Assembly (NCBI RefSeq): GCF_013359905.1
Contig: NZ_JABMCC010000111.1
Location: 248,001 to 312,000, forward strand
Direction of reading: 5' to 3'
Length of the DNA: 64,000 bases
From: Paenibacillus taichungensis
GTDB taxonomy: Bacteria > Bacillota > Bacilli > Paenibacillales > Paenibacillaceae
This document shows positions 7,487 to 17,107 of the stretch, piece by piece. The notes beneath the pieces are model-generated. The model saw only the letters and a list, made by a program, of their open reading frames with translations. It was not told the DNA's origin and made no database searches. The translations under genes and the position numbers were made by a program. Position 1 is the stretch's first letter. Each line of letters starts with the position of its first letter.

Positions 7487-10147
7487 TTACCTTCCGAACC
7501 GCCCAGTTACTGGAACCTTCCGGGTGCTGGCCTCCATGGTGCCTGAACAAAGCGGACAGGGCGGAGGACCAGAGGTCGCCTTTTTGGATGACTTGGCAGA
7601 AGCACCATCCGGTTTCTGGCGCAGCCATGCTTTGCAGGTGGAAGAACTGCACTTCCAGATCGCTACGGTCTCTGTACGTTCTGCACCTGAAGAGTGCGAC
7701 CCCGAACTGCTGGAGGACGAAGCGGTCTGACTTATACCCGTGGTGCTGAACGCCGTGTGATTGCGAATTACCCCGCTGCCGCGCCGTTCACTGAGACGAT
7801 CCTCGTCTCGTTCATCGAGTACTTCAAAATCACGCCGATCACTTTGACGGATTGCGCTGCGCTGATCTGCACCACGCTGAACTGGACTCACTGCATCCCG
7901 TCCCTGCGGCCGTGAACCTGAACGGGCGTATGCTGCATTTCCATTTCTACTCTCATTGCCGTTAGCTTTACCATTCGTGTTCCCGTTACCCTTCCAGTTG
8001 CTGCTACCGCTGCCATATGACGCATGATTACCAGTCGGTCCATCCTCGCGTTTTTTGCGTTTATCTGGTACCTCCATGCCGAAGGCCTCCAGTAGAAAAC
8101 GGGAGACGTCTGCTGGCTTACCGTGATGACTGGCGGGAGAAGTGACGTATAAGTACTGTTTGGCTCGTGTGATTGCGACATAGGCAAGTCGTCGCTCTTC
8201 TTCCAGAGCCATGTCCAGTTCGGCATCCGTCTGCTGCACGGTAAGAGCAGCCTTCTGGTCTTCAGGGATATCCTGCCGCAGTGCCGTGCTGTGAGGTACA
8301 ATTCCTTCGCTGGCGCCGATCCAGTATACACATGGGAATTCAAGTCCCTTGGCCCGGTGTATCGTCATCAGTTGGACTGCATCGCTGTCCTGTGAACGGC
8401 GCAGTGATTCCATCTCGCGGTGTCTGCGGGAGAGTTCATCGGCGAATTGGATGAACTCTTCAACGGTTTCGAATTTTTTGGCGGCAGCTTCGAATTCGTC
8501 CAGTGTCTCCAGCATCGTTTCCTTATAATGGGTAAAGATGCTTGGATCACCGCTTTCCATATATTTGTCGTAAAACTGGCGGCGCATCTCCTGGATCGCG
8601 ATCACCGGTTTCAGCTTCGTCAGTGATTTGATCAGCTTGATGCGTTCCTTGACCTGCTCCTGTTGAAAAGGCTTTAGCTTGTCCCATTTGGCCAGATGAA
8701 TGAGCGGATATTTCTTCGCTTGCTGCTCTTCACAGCATTGAATCCACTCCAGTCCGGCATCGCGGGAAACATAGAGAGGCCCAAGCGCACTCGGCAGAGC
8801 ATCTACAGCACGTGGATTTAGGGACAACCGCATATGATCCATTAAAGGTCGAATCAATGACTGGTCGTAGAAGACCGGGGAAGCACCATGTTGTACAAAC
8901 GGCACATCTTTCAACACAAGCTGCTCAAATATAGCCCGACTGCTACTGGCTGTCCGATGCAGGATCGCAATATCCCGATACGTATGAAGACCTTCCTCGA
9001 CTTGCTGACACAACTGATTAACAACCCAAGCTGCTTCTTCCTCGGCATTGGAGGGGGTTGCGAACCGGGGCGCATCTCCACGATGTCCGGCTGCGCGCAG
9101 CCGCTTGTCACGTCTTCGTTTGTTCCGGGCGACCAATTCACTGCCCAGTCCCAGGATACGCGCATCGCTACGGTAGTTGATATCCAGCGTCACGATGCGT
9201 GCACCGGGGTAAACTTTATCGAATTCCAAAATGGATTCCTGCCGTGCCCCATTAAACGTATAGATCGTCTGGTCATCGTCTCCCACAACCATCAGGTTGC
9301 GGTGGGCGGCAGCCAGTTTTTGTACAATTTCATATTGCAGACTGTTCGTATCCTGGAACTCATCGACCATGATGTACTGAAAACGCTGCTGAAGCGGACC
9401 CAGTACAGCAGGATCACGAAGCAGAGCGGCAGCTCGCAGCAAAATATCATCAAAATCCATTTTGTTGCGATCCCGCTTCCAGGCTTCATAACCAAGGAGA
9501 ACACGTTTGGCATCTCGTTCCTCCTGTGATTTTTCGGGAAGATCGCTCGTCTCTGAGCCTTGCATTTTCCAAGCGGACAACATAGCCAACAGACTCTCAG
9601 GCTGAAAAGCCTCACTCATGCCATTCTGACGCAGGAGCATCTTGAGCACGGTATGCTGCGCACGGGACTCACCAAAAATCTCCTCCTGCACGCCGTAATG
9701 ACGCAGCAGCGTCAACGCGAACGAGTGGAATGTACGGGCCTGCACCGCTCGTGCGGCTGCGGGACGAATGCCAGGCAGCGATGCGATGCGGTCTTTCATC
9801 TCAGTGGCAGCTTTGTTCGTGAACGTCACCAGCAGGATGCTTCCCGCGTGAGCACCACTAACCTCCATCAGGTAGCCGGCTCGTGCAGCCAGTACGGTTG
9901 TTTTGCCGCAGCCAGCTCCTGCGAGAGTCAGCAGGGGTCCTTTGCCGTGGCGAACCGCTGAGATTTGGGGTCCGTTCAGACGGATGCCCACCTCTTCCAG
10001 AGAACGAAAATAAGGCGCATCCCGTTCATCGCTGGCCACGAGCTGCCTACTGGTCTCCAGCGGAGCTGAAGGGGACTGGGGCAGGGATGCTGCCGGGGTA
10101 ACCCCAAGCGGACGGGGGTAAAACGTTGAGTTCGGACTTAACATCAT
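7487..10147 (-). CDS. UvrD/PcrA-like superfamily 1 ATP-dependent DNA helicase with zinc-finger tail
   Basis: An 886-residue SF1A helicase that unwinds DNA 3' to 5' in repair or replication. Motifs appear in order: Walker A AGAGCGKTT (76-84), Walker B VDEFQDTNS, motif III GDDDQTIYTFNGA, motif IV LDINYRS, motif V MTIHRAKGLEFP and motif VI EERRLAYVAITRAK. PcrA proteins are usually about 720-760 residues. Here the core ends near residue 700 and is followed by about 125 residues rich in Asn, Gly and Ser, then a C-x4-C ... C-x2-C pattern (WKCSSSTCKAW, PPPCPLCSG) that looks like a zinc finger. A 50-residue N-terminal extension is also present. AGAGGTGG precedes two adjacent ATG codons (10147 and 10144), and either may start. 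It is a single-gene unit and may be an accessory paralogue of PcrA. Confidence 0.9.
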   Translation of the reverse strand: MMLSPNSTFYPRPLGVTPAASLPQSPSAPLETSRQLVASDERDAPYFRSLEEVGIRLNGPQISAVRHGKGPLLTLAGAGCGKTTVLAARAGYLMEVSGAHAGSILLVTFTNKAATEMKDRIASLPGIRPAAARAVQARTFHSFALTLLRHYGVQEEIFGESRAQHTVLKMLLRQNGMSEAFQPESLLAMLSAWKMQGSETSDLPEKSQEERDAKRVLLGYEAWKRDRNKMDFDDILLRAAALLRDPAVLGPLQQRFQYIMVDEFQDTNSLQYEIVQKLAAAHRNLMVVGDDDQTIYTFNGARQESILEFDKVYPGARIVTLDINYRSDARILGLGSELVARNKRRRDKRLRAAGHRGDAPRFATPSNAEEEAAWVVNQLCQQVEEGLHTYRDIAILHRTASSSRAIFEQLVLKDVPFVQHGASPVFYDQSLIRPLMDHMRLSLNPRAVDALPSALGPLYVSRDAGLEWIQCCEEQQAKKYPLIHLAKWDKLKPFQQEQVKERIKLIKSLTKLKPVIAIQEMRRQFYDKYMESGDPSIFTHYKETMLETLDEFEAAAKKFETVEEFIQFADELSRRHREMESLRRSQDSDAVQLMTIHRAKGLEFPCVYWIGASEGIVPHSTALRQDIPEDQKAALTVQQTDAELDMALEEERRLAYVAITRAKQYLYVTSPASHHGKPADVSRFLLEAFGMEVPDKRKKREDGPTGNHASYGSGSSNWKGNGNTNGKANGNESRNGNAAYARSGSRPQGRDAVSPVQRGADQRSAIRQSDRRDFEVLDERDEDRLSERRGSGVIRNHTAFSTTGISQTASSSSSSGSHSSGAERTETVAIWKCSSSTCKAWLRQKPDGASAKSSKKATSGPPPCPLCSGTMEASTRKVPVTGRFGR

Positions 10148-10212
10148 TCATCCACCTCTATATGCATTCAGGGATAGGACTATCCCGGCTTAAAAGTAAT
10201 TCATTTGCCCTT

Positions 10213-10241
10213 TTCACAATCGCATTGTAAATTGGTATGAT
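10213..10241 (+). promoter_or_regulatory. Possible upstream sigma-A promoter
   Basis: TTCACA (10213-10218), 17-bp spacer, TATGAT (10236-10241). It would start an RNA near 10248 that reads through a structured leader towards the zinc-ribbon gene. Confidence 0.5.
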
Positions 10242-10247
10242 AGGGAT

Positions 10248-10355
10248 AACCGCCCAAGTAGGCGGATCAGCAGGGCCAAAGCTTCATTATACCCGAACGT
10301 ATGGTCCTGACGAAAGCCCCCGAATTCATCCAGCATCGGCAGAAAACGGGCATTC
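10248..10355 (+). other. Candidate structured RNA leader
   Basis: A GC-rich stretch between two promoters. Visible helices: CCGCC/GGCGG (10250-10254/10261-10265); CAGGGCC with GGTCCTG (from 10271), enclosing ATAC/GTAT; and GCCC with GGGC at the end. It matches no riboswitch class I can recall (purine, TPP, SAM, c-di-GMP, preQ1, ydaO and others were considered). It could be a small RNA or a leader; coding potential is poor. Confidence 0.3.
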
Positions 10356-10375
10356 ACGCGAGATTTCGCAACTTT

Positions 10376-10404
10376 TTGGCATGATATCGTATAAGTTATA
10401 TACT
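10376..10404 (+). promoter_or_regulatory. Sigma-A promoter of the zinc-ribbon gene
   Basis: TTGGCA (10376-10381), 17-bp spacer, TATACT (10399-10404), about 90 bases before the start codon. Confidence 0.7.
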
Positions 10405-10492
10405 ATAAAAAAATCAAATGAAAATGAGTTTTGGAACAAATGGATGTTGAATCAAAAGGTTCAACTTCTGACGGGACAGAGGAGGAGATGTC

Positions 10493-11284
10493 ATGAAACT
10501 GCTTCAGCGGATTAAGAACGGAGCAAACAAAGCAACAGAGCGTGCCCAGCACGCCGTTGAAATCGGAAAAATAAATAATCAGATTGTGGGCTTGCAGCAG
10601 GAACAGGAAGTCCATTTTACAGATATGGGTCGTATCTTCTATGAAGGTTATCGCGCAGAGGACATGACGCGTGCCGAAAAAGAGATGGTGGATCTATCAG
10701 GGCTGTGCGATGAATTGCAGGATGAGATCGATGGACTGCGCAACAAGATTGCACAACTCAAAAATGAGCGCTTATGCGAGTGTGGACACGTCGCTTCACT
10801 GGATGCCAACTTCTGTCCGAAATGCGGACGCAAGTTGGGTGAATTCAAACCCGCAGCAGCATCTGTAGGGGCGACAAACCCTGCGAGACAGGAAGCAGCC
10901 GTGGCCCAAAGCCCGGAGCGACCAATCTATGATGCACCAGTTGAAGAGGAACTGGAGGAAGCTGAGCCGTATCACACGGTAATTCCGTCCATTGCGGATC
11001 TGGAGACCGAATCCGAGTATAACAGTACGGAATTTACCCAAGAGGAAAAGGAAGCCTTCGATGCCGAGTGGGAACGCCGTCGGGATGAAGAAATGCAACG
11101 GGAGCGTGAGCGCCAGCAGGAGCTGGATGAGCGCATTCGATACTGGAAAGAAAATAATCCGATCGTAAACACGGTGGACGTACAGACCGAAGTGCCACGC
11201 GAAATGGTGAATTGTCAGATTTGTGCAGCAGAGCTGCCTAAAGGTTCGAAATGGTGCCCACGCTGCGGAGCAGAACAGATCTGA
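10493..11284 (+). CDS. Coiled-coil protein with two zinc ribbons
   Basis: A 263-residue soluble protein. Residues about 20-95 are a long helical, heptad-rich segment. They end in a first zinc-binding cluster: C95, C97, C108, C111 (ECGH ... FCPKCGRKLG). A variable acidic linker follows (about 120-200), then a charged helix rich in Glu/Arg (EEMQRERERQQELDERI), and a C-terminal ribbon C241-x2-C244-x10-C255-x2-C258. Such double-ribbon proteins often act as scaffolds; no enzyme domain is visible. AGAGGAGGAG precedes the ATG. The TrmB-like gene follows 68 bases later and may share the transcript. Confidence 0.75.
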   Translation: MKLLQRIKNGANKATERAQHAVEIGKINNQIVGLQQEQEVHFTDMGRIFYEGYRAEDMTRAEKEMVDLSGLCDELQDEIDGLRNKIAQLKNERLCECGHVASLDANFCPKCGRKLGEFKPAAASVGATNPARQEAAVAQSPERPIYDAPVEEELEEAEPYHTVIPSIADLETESEYNSTEFTQEEKEAFDAEWERRRDEEMQRERERQQELDERIRYWKENNPIVNTVDVQTEVPREMVNCQICAAELPKGSKWCPRCGAEQI

Positions 11285-11352
11285 TGCAGTAGACGCGCTG
11301 CCGAATCATTGTGTGGCAGCGCTGGTTGCTTACAGCATGGGGGGACGGGAAT

Positions 11353-12144
11353 ATGGACCAACTGCTGCATCATTTGCGTCATCTGGGGTTTACCGAGATG
11401 GAATCTAAAATAATGGTGGAACTCGCTCGTCAAGGCTCGGCCTCGGGATATGAGGTTGCGAAAAGGCTGGGTGTGTCCCGTTCCAATGTATATGCCACCC
11501 TGCAACGGCTGGAACAGCGGGGATTCCTGCGTTGCAGCGCAGGCGAGCCTGCGAAATACAGTGTCTTGAAGCCTGAGGAAATGACAAGCATGATCTCCGG
11601 TCAGATGCGTGCATCTCTTGAATATGTGCAGAGCAGCATGCCGCAGCATGAGCCAGAGAAGCCGGTCTTTTACAACATTGAAGGCGACAAAAATGTATTT
11701 GAGAATCTAAGCCGTGAACTGGCTGAGGCCAAACATGAGATTGTGGTGGACGTATGGCGTGAGGAAGCGGAGTTGTTGCGTGCCGACTTGCAGCGTGCCG
11801 AAGACCGAGGCGTGCGCCTGTTATGGTCATGTGATGGTGGAGAGGGTATTATGGATCAGCCCGCTCCTTGGCCTGGTTTGCCTCCATACGGAGCAGGTAA
11901 TGGCCGGAAGTTCTCTTTAGTGGTCGATCGTCGTTGGTGTATGTTAGGGATGCGCGGGGAGTCTTGCGCCACTCAAGCGATGGTAACAGAACATCCGGTC
12001 ATGACCGGACTGCTGCTGAATCATTTTGCTCAGGAATTGGTGTTGTATGAACTGGAGCAGGACATGGGAGAGGAACTGGAGTCACGATACGGACCTCGAT
12101 ACCAAAACCTCTCGGCACGTTATTGGTCAGTACCTTCAGAGTGA
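11353..12144 (+). CDS. TrmB-family transcriptional regulator
   Basis: A 263-residue DNA-binding protein. The N-terminal winged helix covers about residues 1-70 (LRHLGFTEMESKIMVELARQG, then SGYEVAKRLGVSRSNVYATL in pieces), typical of TrmB. The rest fits the TrmB C-terminal sensor region of PLD-like fold. In the family this part binds sugars, but no ligand can be inferred here. I chose ATG 11353 after a GGGGGGACGGG site; an earlier in-frame ATG at 11311 would add 14 residues without a good site. The stop is followed by a hairpin at 12178-12202. Confidence 0.82.
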   Translation: MDQLLHHLRHLGFTEMESKIMVELARQGSASGYEVAKRLGVSRSNVYATLQRLEQRGFLRCSAGEPAKYSVLKPEEMTSMISGQMRASLEYVQSSMPQHEPEKPVFYNIEGDKNVFENLSRELAEAKHEIVVDVWREEAELLRADLQRAEDRGVRLLWSCDGGEGIMDQPAPWPGLPPYGAGNGRKFSLVVDRRWCMLGMRGESCATQAMVTEHPVMTGLLLNHFAQELVLYELEQDMGEELESRYGPRYQNLSARYWSVPSE

Positions 12145-12177
12145 GTATGAACTCCAAAATACATGCTTAAAGGAAGC

Positions 12178-12202
12178 AGGCGTTGCCATGAGGCAGACGC
12201 CT
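12178..12202 (+). terminator. Weak terminator-like hairpin
   Basis: AGGCGTTGCC and GGCA-G-ACGCCT pair with one bulged base and an ATGA loop. No T-run follows, so termination is uncertain. Confidence 0.4.
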
Positions 12203-12338
12203 CTTCATGCTAGTTAACAGAAGCAGTGATGTTCATCACAGCAAATGTTCCCTGTTGAGCTAATGTAATAGGGTATGAATTCATGCTATTTTTGAGAAAA
12301 TGAAGCTATGAACGTAACTTTATCATAGGCAAAATTGG

Positions 12339-13022
12339 TTAGTTTTTGGGCAAGTGAACTAACGCTTCAAGTACATCGATATAATATTCCGTACCGTGTG
12401 GCACGAACTCGGCTGCTCTAATCTCACGCAAATGACGTGTTTGAACGGGAAGAGGAACAGAGTTACTATTTGCCTGATCCACCTGATCGGACGCTGACTG
12501 CACGGCTTGAACTCCTGCGGCTTGAATCACATGGGTTTCGCCACGGAACAAGGCAATCAGGTCATCCAAGGGTACTTCGTATAGGCTGTCGACTTCGCTT
12601 GCCTGCAAGGTATAGGCTTCGAGAGACTGGTTCAAGCACAGTCCAAAGACAGAGCTGAATTCCCGATCGATAAAAGGTACACCGTGAACCTGCCCTTCAA
12701 GTTGCTGTCTTGCCGTCAACAGGTAGGTCAGCGTTTCAAAAGGCGCTAGAACGCCCAGTTCTTCCTCAAGCTCACGACTGGCTTCATGCAGCTGTTCTCC
12801 GGCTGTGAGATGCCCTGCTGCGGTAATGTCGTAACATCCGGGGAAGGTATCCTTGATATCCCGTCTTCGCTGAAATAGAACCAACCGCTGTGAACCTTCG
12901 TCCCGCACGATCCAGCAGTGGAATGAACGGTGCCAGAATCCCTCGGCATGGACCACGCTGCGCAGCTCTGTACCTATCCAATTTTGCTGATCGTCGTAAA
13001 TGTCGAAACGTTCTGGGGTCAT
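12339..13022 (-). CDS. NUDIX hydrolase (IPP-isomerase-like/YfcD-like subgroup)
   Basis: A 227-residue Nudix protein. The N-terminal part ERFDIYDDQQNWIG and FHCWIVRDEGSQRLVLFQRR is typical of the subgroup that resembles isopentenyl-diphosphate isomerase. The Nudix box (about residues 70-91) reads GHLTAGE ... RELEEELGV. The spacing between the first Glu and the RE pair is six residues rather than the usual seven, which is odd; the metal-binding REXXEE part is intact. ATG 13022 is chosen because AAGGAG lies ten bases before it. An insert near 150-200 carries a Gln/Ser-rich loop. Substrate unknown. Confidence 0.8.
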   Translation of the reverse strand: MTPERFDIYDDQQNWIGTELRSVVHAEGFWHRSFHCWIVRDEGSQRLVLFQRRRDIKDTFPGCYDITAAGHLTAGEQLHEASRELEEELGVLAPFETLTYLLTARQQLEGQVHGVPFIDREFSSVFGLCLNQSLEAYTLQASEVDSLYEVPLDDLIALFRGETHVIQAAGVQAVQSASDQVDQANSNSVPLPVQTRHLREIRAAEFVPHGTEYYIDVLEALVHLPKN

Positions 13023-13101
13023 GATACGTATCTCCTTATATAGCAAGTTTTAAAGTTCAAAATTTCACAAAGTGTGTTTTAAACGAAAGGGGAACCATCT
13101 T

Positions 13102-13404
13102 ATGGAATGCATTGTACACTTTCAGGTCATTTATCCGCAACCTCAGGAACGTAAAAGTCTTAGAGGTCTTATATTTGTTGGACAGGGTCAGGAACCGGCG
13201 AATAGCCAGCTAACAACGATGTTTAAGGATATGGGATTCAACGTACGTCTGGAAGACGAGAGCCAATTGTTGTTTAAACCTGTGGATGCTTCGATGAATT
13301 TTGATTATATCCGGGTAACAGAGCTCGATACCGGGGAAGAGGTTTATAAGGAAGATCGGGATTTGAAGTCGATTTTGGAGCACTTGTTGCCGCGTCGATT
13401 CTAG
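13102..13404 (+). CDS. Unknown 100-residue protein
   Basis: No family is recognised. The protein is soluble and mixed alpha/beta (CIVHFQVIYPQPQ, LRGLIFVGQG, SMNFDYIRVTELD). ATG 13102 is preceded by GAAAGGGGA; an earlier in-frame ATG at 13072 would add ten residues that look non-native. It lies divergent to the Nudix gene and convergent with mscL. Confidence 0.6.
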   Translation: MECIVHFQVIYPQPQERKSLRGLIFVGQGQEPANSQLTTMFKDMGFNVRLEDESQLLFKPVDASMNFDYIRVTELDTGEEVYKEDRDLKSILEHLLPRRF

Positions 13405-13469
13405 TTTGTAAGCATAGTGAGCGTAAGATAATAATGACAGTAGAGCAACATACCTGCTTGTGAGATAAA

Positions 13470-13499
13470 GAAAGGCCCCACCTTTACGGTGAGACCTTT
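13470..13499. terminator. Terminator-like hairpin between convergent genes
   Basis: AAAGG-C-CCCACC pairs with GGTG-A-GACCTTT around a short loop; two mismatches. Probably serves the 13102-13404 gene. Confidence 0.55.
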
Positions 13500-13685
13500 C
13501 ATGTGGGAGCCGATTTGATTCCACCCGCCCCGTGCGGGATTGCAACAACACGGATGAAGAAGTATTGCTGACAGATCAAGCAGGAGTTTTTTTTACATAA
13601 AGCTTTAATAAAAATGTTCCTCTACTGACCTCTATATAGAGTTTGGGTACACTTTAAATTCTGATGAACTGAAGCATGGAATCGA

Positions 13686-14180
13686 TTAAGCTGTTGCGCC
13701 GTTACCTTCTGCTTCCAGCTCTGAAGTACAGTGTGAACAGCGAGTAGCCGCAGCCGGGATTTCGGACAGACAGTATTTGCAAGCCTTGGTCGTTTTTTGC
13801 GGCTCGGGCTTTTTGTGTTCTTTGCTTTTGATGTAATTGATACCCTTCACCAGCATGAAAATACAGAAAGCGACGATGAGAAAATCAATCATCACGTTGA
13901 TGAACTGCCCATATGCAATCACCGTAGCACCAGCCTCATTGGCTTGAGCGAGTGTTGTGATTTCCTGTCCACTGGCAGTTCGCATATCCCAATCCAGATT
14001 GAAAATTTTCTGACTGAAATCAACCCCTCCAAGCAACTTACCTACCGGTGGCATGATAATGTCATTGACGAGGGAAGTGACAATTTTACCAAAAGCAGCC
14101 CCGATAATGACACCGACCGCCAGATCGATGACGTTGCCACGTACAGCAAATTCTTTAAATTCCTTTAATACGCCTTTCAT
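13686..14180 (-). CDS. mscL: Large-conductance mechanosensitive channel MscL
   Basis: A 164-residue membrane channel that opens under membrane tension to release solutes on osmotic downshock. The N-terminus [18 protein letters not shown] and first membrane helix (about 16-45) are highly typical, and a second helix lies at about 90-115. After the usual end of the channel (near 125), the protein continues with a C134-x2-C137 ... C148-x2-C151 motif ([15 protein letters not shown]), a small zinc-ribbon-like tail in place of the plain cytoplasmic bundle. AAGGAGA precedes the ATG. Single gene. Confidence 0.95.
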   Translation of the reverse strand: MKGVLKEFKEFAVRGNVIDLAVGVIIGAAFGKIVTSLVNDIIMPPVGKLLGGVDFSQKIFNLDWDMRTASGQEITTLAQANEAGATVIAYGQFINVMIDFLIVAFCIFMLVKGINYIKSKEHKKPEPQKTTKACKYCLSEIPAAATRCSHCTSELEAEGNGATA

Positions 14181-14464
14181 GTCTGCAAATCTCCTTTACC
14201 CAATAAATTCATAATACAGGCGGCGTTTCCATCGATTCTCCGTTCGGACACGCGCTTCCGTTCTCATATTGTACATAAAAAAACCGCAGCAATCATCCCT
14301 TTAATGCAAATTAAGACAAGTTTCCGCAACTTCCATGAAAATACTTCTTTATTTCACGCCGCCGATTCGGTATACTTCTAACATTATCAGTTCGCTCATA
14401 CTTTTACATTCAGGTTCGCGATCATACATTGTAACGAATCATGGAGCTCTAAAAATTTAATATG
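14181..14464. other. Promoter region between mscL and the xpt leader
   Basis: AT-rich and divergent; it must hold the leftward mscL promoter and the rightward xpt promoter. I could not fix either -35/-10 pair with confidence. No gene seen. Confidence 0.4.
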
Positions 14465-14535
14465 CCGACTCGTATATGTGCAGGAATAGGCCTGCATGTT
14501 TCTACCCGATCACCGGAATGATCGGACTACGGGAA
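14465..14535 (+). promoter_or_regulatory. Guanine-class purine riboswitch aptamer
   Basis: The purine aptamer layout is complete. P1 is CTCGTA (14469-14474) with TACGGG (14528-14533). P2 is TGCAGG/CCTGCA around the AATAGG loop. The J2/3 core is GTTTCTACC. P3 is CCGATCA/TGATCGG around a CCGGAA loop whose CC can kiss the GG of the P2 loop. The specificity base in GGACTAC is C (14527), the guanine/hypoxanthine type; adenine sensors have U. It lies 314 bases before xpt. Confidence 0.93.
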
Positions 14536-14729
14536 AGATCCTGCAACGTTGTTAAGGTATGGAGAGAGATGATTCTCGGGCAGTGTGTCTGAAAAAGGAT
14601 GTTCAGGTAGCTTCATATCCCTTCTTGAATAGGGAGTTTGAGGTTTGCTCTAGTTATCCTGTTATCATGCTCTTCCATTACATTATACTTGCAGTATCCA
14701 TGCGGCTTGTCCACATATGTACAAGTCCG

Positions 14730-15436
<707 letters not shown>

Positions 15437-15437
15437 T

Positions 15438-16799
15438 ATGGCACGCGAACGTATTTTTCAGCGGCATCGGCATCCGATCAAAACGTTCTCGCTAGGTCTC
15501 CAGCACGTGCTGGCGATGTATGCAGGAGCTGTCGTTGTACCAATTATTGTCAGCAAGGCCCTTGGTTTTACAACGGAGCAGTTGACCTATCTGATTGCGA
15601 TTGACTTGCTCGCCTGTGGTGTGGCAACACTGCTTCAGGTATGGGGCAATCGTTTCTTCGGAGTGGGGCTGCCCGTCATGCTTGGCTGTGCATTCCAGGC
15701 TGTATCACCGATGATTTTAATTGGGATGAAGAGCGGTGTTTCTGCCATTTATGGTGCGATCATTGCTTCAGGGATATTCGTTGTATTGTTCTCGGGCATT
15801 TTTGGCAAATTGATACGACTCTTTCCGCCAGTCGTCACTGGATCAGTAGTAACCATTATTGGTCTGACCCTGATTCCGGTTGCGTTCAACGATCTCGGCG
15901 GCGGTCAGGGTGCAGAGGACTTTGGCAGTGGGGTTCATCTTCTGCTCGGATTCGGCGTATTGGTGTTCATCATTCTGATGACACGGTTCACGACAGGATT
16001 CGTTCGTTCCATCTCGGTGCTGATCGGCCTTCTCGTGGGCACAGTGGCAGCAGGGCTTATGGGTGAAGTGAACTTTGCGCCAATTCGTGAAGCAAGCTGG
16101 TTCCATGTCGTGCAGCCGTTCTACTTTGGTACGCCGACATTTGAGATTGTACCGATTCTGACCATGATTCTGGTGGCGATTGTCAGCGTAGCTGAATCCA
16201 CTGGTGTATTTATGGCTCTTGGCAAAATTTTGGATAAAGACCTGTCTTCCAAAGATCTGGCCCGTGGCTATCGTGCAGAAGGTTTGGCGATTGTGCTGGG
16301 TGGTATCTTCAACTCATTCCCTTACACGACCTATTCACAAAACGTAGGGCTTGTACAGATGACTCGTGTCAAAACGCGTGATGTTATCGTTGTAGCGGGT
16401 GGACTACTTGTGGTCATCGGCTTTGTACCGAAGATTGCTGCATTGGCACAGCTTGTTCCAGGTTCTGTTCTTGGCGGGGCCATGGTTGCTTTGTTCGGTA
16501 TGGTAGTATCGTCTGGTATTCGTATTCTGGGCAGCCAGGTTGATCTGAACCGTCATGAGAACCTGTTCATCATCGCCTGCTCTGTAGGCATGGGGCTGGG
16601 AGTAACGGTTGTGCCTCAATTGTTTGCAGGTGCGCCGGACTGGGCACAGATTATGCTCGGTAACGGAATTATTGCAGGTAGCTTTACGGCCATTTTCATG
16701 AATTTACTCTTTAATGGTCTGGGTACTGAAGCAACGGCTGCCAAAATGGCTGAACGTCAAGCGGATGTGATCCTTGGAGATAACGGCAAGTCGGCGTAA
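15438..16799 (+). CDS. pbuX: Xanthine permease (NCS2/nucleobase:cation symporter-2 family)
   Basis: A 454-residue membrane transporter with about 14 helices. Family signs: LGLQHVLAMYAGAVVVPII at the start, the VAESTGVFMALG segment with the conserved Glu, and NSFPYTTYSQNVGLVQMTRV. It imports xanthine for Xpt, hence the shared guanine riboswitch. The start ATG 15438 is one base past the xpt stop, served by GGAGGT about 12 bases earlier; an upstream in-frame start inside xpt gives a non-native N-terminus. Confidence 0.95.
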   Translation: MARERIFQRHRHPIKTFSLGLQHVLAMYAGAVVVPIIVSKALGFTTEQLTYLIAIDLLACGVATLLQVWGNRFFGVGLPVMLGCAFQAVSPMILIGMKSGVSAIYGAIIASGIFVVLFSGIFGKLIRLFPPVVTGSVVTIIGLTLIPVAFNDLGGGQGAEDFGSGVHLLLGFGVLVFIILMTRFTTGFVRSISVLIGLLVGTVAAGLMGEVNFAPIREASWFHVVQPFYFGTPTFEIVPILTMILVAIVSVAESTGVFMALGKILDKDLSSKDLARGYRAEGLAIVLGGIFNSFPYTTYSQNVGLVQMTRVKTRDVIVVAGGLLVVIGFVPKIAALAQLVPGSVLGGAMVALFGMVVSSGIRILGSQVDLNRHENLFIIACSVGMGLGVTVVPQLFAGAPDWAQIMLGNGIIAGSFTAIFMNLLFNGLGTEATAAKMAERQADVILGDNGKSA

Positions 16800-16980
16800 A
16801 AAGTAAAGAAATGAAATCGTCGTTGTTATTACCCGACGCCTTCAACATGTATATTATGTTAACTTTAAATTCCTCATCGATTGAATAATAAATGTTGTGA
16901 ATAAAAAAGTTAAACGGCCTGAACTATTCAGGGGATAAATCATCTATCCTGTGAATCGGTATTGAAGGCATAATAAACGA

Positions 16981-17030
16981 AACACCGGAGACCTTGCTCG
17001 TTAGAGAGCAGAAGATCCGGTGTTTTTTTT
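16981..17030 (+). terminator. Rho-independent terminator of the xpt-pbuX operon
   Basis: ACACCGGA (16982-16989) and TCCGGTGT (17016-17023) pair perfectly, followed by TTTTTTT. Confidence 0.92.
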
Positions 17031-17107
17031 GCCTAAAACAAGATGGATTATTATGTAGACTCACGAGATGAATTACTTTGAGATGAAGCCGATAGTCACG
17101 TTACATC

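Noticed and set aside
10237..10515. Rightward 92-residue frame between helicase and zinc-ribbon genes
   Set aside because: It runs through two promoters and the hairpin region, and has no ribosome site or family signs.
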